In this document: positions 59,251 through 64,000 of the stretch, in pieces | How positions within the stretch are numbered: position 1 is the stretch's first letter | Layout: every line of letters begins with the position of its first letter | From: Exiguobacterium sp018617385 | GTDB lineage: Bacteria; Bacillota; Bacilli; Exiguobacteriales; Exiguobacteriaceae | Direction of reading: 5' to 3' | Assembly (NCBI RefSeq): GCF_018617385.1 | Contig: NZ_JACSKA010000001.1 | Coordinates: 1,364,001 to 1,428,000 of the forward strand | DNA: 64,000 nt | Made by a program: the position numbers and the translations under genes | Notes under the pieces: model-generated | Told to the model about the DNA's origin: nothing | Seen by the model: the letters and a program-made list of their open reading frames with translations, nothing else | Databases searched by the model: none

Positions 59251-59302
59251 ACTATATATGGATTCAAAACATTCATATTCTTTTTAAGAATCCTATATAT
59301 AG
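59251..59302. promoter_or_regulatory. possible pair of NrdR boxes
   Basis: CTATATATGG (59252-59261) and CTATATATAG (59293-59302) match the core of the NrdR box ACACWATATATWGTGT and are 41 bp apart, four helical turns, just before nrdD. The outer ACA/TGT bases are only partly present. Confidence 0.4.
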
Positions 59303-59369
59303 ATTATGGCATGTGTTTTTCTCGATGGTCACGAGTCGATATTGTGACAGTTTACGTGTGGTCATACGA

Positions 59370-59405
59370 TAAAAAAGAGCCTCGTCTTCGGTAAGACAAG
59401 GCTCT
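59370..59405 (-). terminator. terminator of the FNT channel gene
   Basis: Minus strand AGAGCCTtGTCTT-accg-AAGACgAGGCTCT followed by TTTTT. Confidence 0.88.
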
Positions 59406-59428
59406 ACGTTATATGTGACAAACATCAT

Positions 59429-60268
59429 TTATTTAACCGCTTTTACAACTTTTAATTCGACTTCTTCTTCTAATTCTTGTGCTTCACGGAGACCTTTCGA
59501 GTTGAGCCACGTATAGATGGCTCCCATGAAGAGCGCTCCGCCGATAATGTTACCGAACGTCGCAGGAATCAAGTTATGAATCGCACCTGCCATGCTGATC
59601 GTCTCAGGGTGTGGGACGACGAGCGTTAAGGCGAACAAGACGAAGTTGGCGATGACGTGGTCGAATCCTGAAGCGAAGAAGACGGCGACAAGGAAAATCA
59701 TCGAGAAGATTTGAGCGAACTCATTTTTCATTTGTTTCGGTAAGAAAATAGCGAGACAGACCATCCAGTTACAGAAGATGGCGCGGAAGAAAATTTCGAC
59801 CGTCGTATGATGCATTTTACTTTCAACAACGGAGAACAACCAGTTGTTCATCCCGAGTTCTTGGATGACGCCAGTCGGTGCAAGTAGTAACGCAAATAGG
59901 ATTCCCCCGAGTGCGTTCCCGACGAAGCAGAGCAACCAGACGAGCATCGTGTCGCTGAGCGTTGTATAGCCGCGAAGTGTCGACGTTGTGAAATACATCG
60001 TATTCCCCGTGAACAACTCGGCTCCCCCATAGATGATCATGACGAGCGCAATCCCGAACGAGAAGCCCCCAATGAGTGTCGTGAACGGAGATTCCGCTAA
60101 ATACATACCGTTGACGACTTTCAACGTGAAGATTGAAGCAAAGCCGATAAAGATCCCGGCTAACATTGCCCGTAAAAAGTATTCCATTGGACGATAATGA
60201 ATCATTTTCGAGGAAGCCTGTGCTTTTTTCCGTAATGATTCGAGTGCATGGATTTCCATTGATGCCAT
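59429..60268 (-). CDS. formate/nitrite transporter-family channel
   Basis: A pentameric membrane channel of 279 residues for formate, nitrite or a similar anion. Six helices are visible; the pore features include AELFTGNTMYFT (the omega-loop region of helix 2), CNWMVCLAIFL, and GFDHVIANF, whose His is the central residue that protonates the anion. The ATG at 60268 has AAGGG eight bases upstream; the 67 extra residues of the longest frame are not FNT-like. The acidic C-terminal tail is unremarkable. No pfl or nitrite gene is next to it; a Rex-like site upstream points to fermentative use (formate). Confidence 0.9.
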   Translation of the reverse strand: MASMEIHALESLRKKAQASSKMIHYRPMEYFLRAMLAGIFIGFASIFTLKVVNGMYLAESPFTTLIGGFSFGIALVMIIYGGAELFTGNTMYFTTSTLRGYTTLSDTMLVWLLCFVGNALGGILFALLLAPTGVIQELGMNNWLFSVVESKMHHTTVEIFFRAIFCNWMVCLAIFLPKQMKNEFAQIFSMIFLVAVFFASGFDHVIANFVLFALTLVVPHPETISMAGAIHNLIPATFGNIIGGALFMGAIYTWLNSKGLREAQELEEEVELKVVKAVK

Positions 60269-60319
60269 GTCACAAACCCTTCTTTCTGAATAATTAAATA
60301 GGAAAGTATCAGTTCTAAT

Positions 60320-60337
60320 ATGTGAAATCATTAACAA
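60320..60337. promoter_or_regulatory. Rex-like site upstream of the FNT gene
   Basis: ATGTGAAATCATTAACAA matches TTGTGAANNNNTTCACAA at 12 of 14 defined positions, 52 bp before the start codon. It also resembles an Fnr half-palindrome (TGTGA-N6-TAACA). Confidence 0.45.
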
Positions 60338-60398
60338 TATAAACTGTACAGTCTCTGTTGGCAATCCTGTCTTGCATGAATTGACAGAGTGTTCACAT

Positions 60399-60412
60399 CG
60401 TAATCGTTTACA
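60399..60412 (-). promoter_or_regulatory. weak cre-like site upstream of the FNT gene
   Basis: Minus strand TGTAAACGATTACG fits the cre consensus at 12 of 14 positions, about 130 bp before the start codon. Confidence 0.3.
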
Positions 60413-60432
60413 TATGGCGGATTTGTGACAAA

Positions 60433-60462
60433 GAAAAAGTGCTCCGATTTCTCGAAGCACTT
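60433..60462 (-). terminator. ctc terminator
   Basis: Minus strand AAGTGCTtCGA-gaaa-TCGgAGCACTT followed by TTTC, ten bases past the stop. Confidence 0.85.
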
Positions 60463-60471
60463 CTCTCACAA

Positions 60472-61119
60472 TTATTCTTTATCCTCAGTCGATTCTTCTG
60501 TCTCTTCAGAAGCGCCTTCTGTTGCTTCCCCTTCAGTTGAACCTTCTTCTGATTCTTCCTCTTCAACTTCTGCAACCGGCTCATTCACAGAGGCGATGTG
60601 CATATTTGGTTCAGAGACAATCGTGTACGATTTGTCTTCTGGAAGATCTGCTACGGTCACCGAATCGCCGATTCCAAGCTCTGATACATCGAGTTCGATG
60701 CGTTCAGGAATGTTGGCCGGTGTCGCAGCGACCGTCACTTTATAGAGTGACTGAGCGAGGTATCCGCCTTCTTTGACGCCTTTCGCGTCGCCAACGAGGA
60801 CGATATCCGCTTCGACTTCTGTTTCTTCATCCATCTTCACGGCCATGAATTCGACGTGCTGATAGAAGTTTGTGAACGGGTCCGTTTCCGATCCGTGCAC
60901 GAGCGTATTGATTTTATTTCCATCGTAATGGAGTTCAATCAAAGCATTGTCACCGTGGTCTCGAAGAATTTTACGAAGGTCCATCTCGTCAAATACGATT
61001 GGAGTGCTGTCTACTTTGTAGCCGTAGACGACGCCTAACGCTTTACCTTCCTTACGCAACTTCGTGCGCAGTGACCGTGGGCGTAATTCTCGTTTTGATA
61101 CTTGAAGTTTGTTCGTCAT
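60472..61119 (-). CDS. ctc: ribosomal protein L25/general stress protein Ctc
   Basis: A 5S-rRNA-binding protein of 215 residues in the long Ctc form. Residues about 1-90 form the L25 RNA-binding domain (RSLRTKLRKEGKALGVVYG), 95-185 the TL5 C-terminal domain, and the last 35 residues are a very acidic, low-complexity tail rich in Glu, Ser and Thr. GGAGGAAAAG precedes the ATG. A sigma-B-like promoter lies upstream, matching its stress-induced behaviour in B. subtilis. Sometimes named rplY. Confidence 0.94.
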   Translation of the reverse strand: MTNKLQVSKRELRPRSLRTKLRKEGKALGVVYGYKVDSTPIVFDEMDLRKILRDHGDNALIELHYDGNKINTLVHGSETDPFTNFYQHVEFMAVKMDEETEVEADIVLVGDAKGVKEGGYLAQSLYKVTVAATPANIPERIELDVSELGIGDSVTVADLPEDKSYTIVSEPNMHIASVNEPVAEVEEEESEEGSTEGEATEGASEETEESTEDKE

Positions 61120-61225
61120 TTTCTTTTCCTCCTACATGGATATACATTTCATGTCGACATCTTGAGGGTGAGGCAGTGAAAAAGCCACCTCTCAACCTCG
61201 ATGCGTTGAGTGACATGTGTATAGT

Positions 61226-61251
61226 TTTCCCATGAGGACGGCTGAATAAAC
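61226..61251 (-). promoter_or_regulatory. possible sigma-B promoter of ctc
   Basis: Minus strand GTTTAT (5 of 6 to GTTTAA), 14-bp spacer, GGGAAA (4 of 6 to GGGTAT), about 107 bp before the ATG. Confidence 0.45.
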
Positions 61252-61284
61252 GTTACATCGTGTTAAAACAAGGTAACAAGACGA

Positions 61285-63102
61285 TTACATGACGCGTTTA
61301 AATAACTTCTCAAGCTCATACGTGCTCCATTTCACGAGAATCGGTCGCCCGTGCGGACACGTAAACGGAGACGTCGTACGACTCAAATCATCAATCAATT
61401 GTCGCATCATCTCCATATTGAGTGGATGATTCGCTTTAATCGATCGTTTACACGCCATGAGGATTGATGCTTCCTCACGATATTTCGCGATGTCGATTGA
61501 CCGCTGTTGAATGGCCATCTCCACCAGATCACGAATCGTCCCTTCTAAGTCATGTTGCGGATACCATGTCGGAATCTCACGGACAAGGAACGTGTTACCC
61601 CCAAACGGCTCTAACGTGATGCCGGCATCCGCTAGAAGCGGGAGCACTTCTTCGATGGCGAGCGTCTCTTCTTGCGTGAACTCTAACGTCAACGGAATCA
61701 ACAGGAGCTGATACTCTTTTTCCGGACGTCCTAACTGCTCATAAAACAACTCATACTTGATGCGTTCCTGAGCAGCATGTTGGTCCATCACGTACATCCC
61801 GTCTTCCGCTCCACAGATGATATAACTCGAATGCAGTTGCCCGATGACGTCTAGTGCCGGTAAACGCTCCGACTGACGTATAGACTCATCGACCTGTTCT
61901 GGTTCAATCATCTCTGCCTCCGGCTCATGAACGAGCGGAGACGGATTCCACTGGGCTGTTGACGTGAGCGTCTCCTTCCGTTCTCTCGGAATCGGATAGT
62001 TCCACTCGACCGGATCTGCCTGTTTAGGTTGCGGCTCCATCGAAAAGTCGAGTTTCGACTGTTCGGACGGTGTCACACGTTTCGGCTTCGGCTCTTGTTT
62101 CACAGACGGAATGAGACGTTGCTCCCGGAGCGTCAATTGAACGGTCTCTCGAATGAGCTGGCATAATTCTTTTTCTTTCGACAAGCGCACTTCACGTTTC
62201 GTTGGATGGACGTTCACGTCAATCAACATCGGGTCCATCTTCACCTCGAGCACAGCAATCGGATAGCGACCGATCGGTAAGAGCGTATGATAGCCCTCGA
62301 GCACGCTTTGGGTCAGCGCAAAATTCTTGATGCTTCGACCGTTTAAGATGAGGGTCACATATTGTTTGTTCGAACGGGTCACTTCCGGGCGCACGAGATG
62401 CGCGCTCAACGTATAATCGTTCGTCTTGCTCGACGCCGTGACGATTTGTGCGGCGACTTGGCGACCATAGATGGCGAGCATGACTTGTTTCAAGTCCCCA
62501 TTCCCGTTCGTTCGCAACAGTTCTTTCTCTTCATGAAAGACGGTGAAGCGAATCTCCGGATGAGACAACGCCAAACGGTTCAACGTATCGGTAATGCTCG
62601 CAAGTTCTGTCGCCGATGTCTTCAAATATTTCAGACGAGCCGGTGTGTTGAAGAAGAGCTGACTGACCGCGATTTCAGTTCCGACGTTCGTCGCTGCCGG
62701 ATTGGTCGCTGTGACGACACCGCCTTCAAGCGTCATCTCGAAGCCATCTTCATCTGCTCGTTTCGACTTCAACGAAACGTGACTGACCGACGCGATCGAG
62801 GCGAGTGCCTCACCGCGGAAACCGAGCGTCCGAATCCGGAACAAGTCGTGCTCGTCTCGAATCTTACTCGTCGCATGTCGCAAGAAGGCTCGCGCCGCGT
62901 CTTCTTCATGGAACCCATGCCCGTTGTCACGGACTTTGATGAGACGGATGCCCGCCTCTTGTAAGTCGACATCCACTTTCGTCGCTCCCGCATCAATGGC
63001 ATTTTCGACTAATTCTTTGACGACGGAAGCAGGTCGTTCGACGACCTCTCCGGCTGCGATTCGGTTCGCGAGCTGTTCCGGTAACTCTCGAATGATTCCC
63101 AT
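61285..63102 (-). CDS. mutL: DNA mismatch repair protein MutL
   Basis: Couples mismatch recognition by MutS to strand incision and repair. The 605-residue protein has the GHKL ATPase N-terminus (ELVENAIDAGATKVDVDL, VRDNGHGF, RHATSKI, GFRGEALASIASVS) and a C-terminal endonuclease domain with the metal motif DQHAAQERIKYE (DQHAxxER) and ACKRSIKAN and CPHGRP, typical of endonuclease-active MutL. A polar linker covers about 340-420. GGGTGA is just before the ATG at 63102, four bases after the mutS stop. Confidence 0.97.
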   Translation of the reverse strand: MGIIRELPEQLANRIAAGEVVERPASVVKELVENAIDAGATKVDVDLQEAGIRLIKVRDNGHGFHEEDAARAFLRHATSKIRDEHDLFRIRTLGFRGEALASIASVSHVSLKSKRADEDGFEMTLEGGVVTATNPAATNVGTEIAVSQLFFNTPARLKYLKTSATELASITDTLNRLALSHPEIRFTVFHEEKELLRTNGNGDLKQVMLAIYGRQVAAQIVTASSKTNDYTLSAHLVRPEVTRSNKQYVTLILNGRSIKNFALTQSVLEGYHTLLPIGRYPIAVLEVKMDPMLIDVNVHPTKREVRLSKEKELCQLIRETVQLTLREQRLIPSVKQEPKPKRVTPSEQSKLDFSMEPQPKQADPVEWNYPIPRERKETLTSTAQWNPSPLVHEPEAEMIEPEQVDESIRQSERLPALDVIGQLHSSYIICGAEDGMYVMDQHAAQERIKYELFYEQLGRPEKEYQLLLIPLTLEFTQEETLAIEEVLPLLADAGITLEPFGGNTFLVREIPTWYPQHDLEGTIRDLVEMAIQQRSIDIAKYREEASILMACKRSIKANHPLNMEMMRQLIDDLSRTTSPFTCPHGRPILVKWSTYELEKLFKRVM

Positions 63103-63106
63103 CGAC

Positions 63107-64000
63107 TCACCCTTTCTTTGCGGTCTGTTGCAGTTCATAGAGCGCCTGCATCGCTTCGATTGGATTCATTGCCAACAAATCGAGTTTGAGCAGTTGTTCT
63201 CGAACGGCGTCATTCGACTCGAACAGCGACAACTGGCTGACTTCTTCCACTCGTGGAGCAGGTTGCTCGTTCAAACTCGGTTTCGTTGCTTCGGATTCGA
63301 GTTCTGACAGAATCGTCCGAGCCCGGTCAATCAACGAATCCGGAAGTTCGGCCAATTCTGCCACATGAATCCCATATGATTTGTCTGCACGTCCTGGATG
63401 TACTTCATGCAAGAACACGACACGCCCATCCCGCTCAATCGCCCGGACATGAACATTCTCAAGTGTCGGGATCGAATCTTCGAGCACTGTCAGTTCATGA
63501 TAGTGCGTCGAGAAGAGTGTCTTCGCCCCAATAGACGAAGCAATATACTCAACAATTGCCTGTGCGAGCGCCATTCCGTCATACGTCGACGTCCCGCGAC
63601 CAATCTCATCTAATAGAATCAGACTATTGCTCGTCGCCTCGGTGACGGCTTGTCGCGTCTCAGTCATCTCGACCATGAACGTCGACTGTCCGCTCACCAA
63701 ATCGTCCGCCGCACCGATCCGTGTAAAGATTCGGTCAAAAAGCGGGAGTTCCGCAGCTTCTGCCGGGACGAATGAACCGATTTGATGAAGGATCGCAATT
63801 AAGGCAAATTGACGCATATACGTCGATTTACCGGACATGTTCGGTCCGGTGATGAGCAACATTTGACGTGTGTCGTCAAGCGTCAAGTCATTGGCGACAT
63901 ACTCACCTCGCGGCAAGACCGTCTCAATGACAGGGTGTCGTCCGCGTTCGATTTGTACATGCTTTACTGTAATTGGACGCACATACTCTCGTTTCTCGGC
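63107..64000 (-). CDS. mutS: DNA mismatch repair protein MutS (5' part outside window)
   Basis: The last 298 codons of mutS; the frame is open to base 64000. It contains the ATPase domain: Walker A GPNMSGKSTYMRQ, the DDLVSGQSTFMVEM signature loop, Walker B ILLDEIGRGTSTYDG and the STHYHEL switch. The C-terminal dimerisation/tetramerisation tail (about 45 residues ending LQQTAKKG) is complete. It recognises mismatched base pairs. The stop TGA lies four bases before the mutL start. Confidence 0.97.
   Translation of the reverse strand, partial: AEKREYVRPITVKHVQIERGRHPVIETVLPRGEYVANDLTLDDTRQMLLITGPNMSGKSTYMRQFALIAILHQIGSFVPAEAAELPLFDRIFTRIGAADDLVSGQSTFMVEMTETRQAVTEATSNSLILLDEIGRGTSTYDGMALAQAIVEYIASSIGAKTLFSTHYHELTVLEDSIPTLENVHVRAIERDGRVVFLHEVHPGRADKSYGIHVAELAELPDSLIDRARTILSELESEATKPSLNEQPAPRVEEVSQLSLFESNDAVREQLLKLDLLAMNPIEAMQALYELQQTAKKG

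Noticed and set aside
60269..60469. N-terminal extension of the FNT protein to 60469
   Set aside because: The added 67 residues are not FNT-like and would cross the promoter region and the ctc terminator; AAGGG supports the start at 60268.
61140..61200. Leader hairpin or ribosomal-protein autoregulatory element before ctc
   Set aside because: Arms TTGAG/CTCAA extend into mismatched pairs; the structure is too weak to call.
62362..62964. 200-codon open frame on the plus strand
   Set aside because: Lies wholly antisense to mutL; arginine/cysteine-rich, no ribosome binding site or family resemblance. It is a shadow of the mutL reading frame.
1..64000. tRNA, rRNA, tmRNA or riboswitch genes
   Set aside because: The intergenic regions were read for T-box, SAM, purine and similar leader patterns and for tRNA-like cloverleafs; none was convincing. 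Weak structures could be missed by eye.

Overview
This 64-kb stretch looks like chromosome of a low-to-moderate G+C member of the Bacillota, order Bacillales. Protein sequences and gene pairings (hfq next to miaA, mutS-mutL, a Ctc/L25 stress protein, CcpA-type cre sites, a YeeI-type YebC protein, a YuiF transporter, Gram-positive Shine-Dalgarno sequences) fit Exiguobacterium best; that genus call is inference from recall, not a search. There are no rRNA or tRNA genes, no CRISPR array, no phage and no intact insertion sequence.

Layout. 1-9.6 kb: a chemotaxis receptor cut by the left edge, a peroxiredoxin-like protein, two GNAT acetyltransferases, an unusual second UMP-kinase-like gene paired with a small alpha/beta hydrolase, and the fructose operon fruR-fruK-fruA. 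9.7-24 kb: a hydrolase, a degenerate M28-peptidase-like exported protein, adhE with Rex and cre sites, a MarR regulator, YebC, a YuiF-type transporter, and the gltB-gltD glutamate synthase operon. 24-25.5 kb: a TspO-like membrane protein, then a 600-bp repeat island bounded by two nearly identical palindromes. 25.5-39 kb: aldo/keto reductase, an ABC exporter with its divergent TetR regulator, a DAO-type flavoprotein, a Bax-inhibitor-1-type protein, a DJ-1/PfpI protein, thyA-folA, a diguanylate cyclase, fumC, and a four-gene nucleic-acid operon (YhaM, CobW, 5'-3' exonuclease, RNase H). 39-48 kb: a cre-associated unknown gene, hfq-miaA, small or broken accessory genes, an AmiS/UreI channel, PPK2, a secreted M4 protease, a second ABC exporter and a GDSL hydrolase. 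48.5-54.6 kb: an accessory metabolic module. 54.7-64 kb: HtrA, a FAH-family hydrolase, nrdD-nrdG, an FNT channel, ctc, mutL and the 3' part of mutS.

How genes work together. The most interesting block is 48.5-54.3 kb. A GNAT transferase, an N-succinyl-Arg/Lys-type racemase of the enolase superfamily and an M20 amidohydrolase together match the known route that converts D-amino acids irreversibly to L-amino acids. An NhaC-type transporter and a dedicated winged-helix regulator lie between them. Two nearly identical 22-bp tandem-repeat sites, one before the racemase/regulator and one before the transporter, suggest one regulon. Anaerobic functions (adhE, nrdDG, FNT) carry Rex-like and NrdR-like sites, and several carbon and nitrogen genes carry cre sites.

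Two unrelated genes (24.8 kb and 29.9 kb) have a perfect hairpin exactly between the Shine-Dalgarno sequence and the start codon. Two previously easy-to-miss 29- and 31-residue membrane-protein genes with strong ribosome binding sites were found at 17.8 and 41.1 kb, and a SUKH-family gene at 41.3-41.9 kb is broken by two frameshifts. Start codons were moved from the longest reading frame wherever the ribosome binding site or family alignment demanded it.
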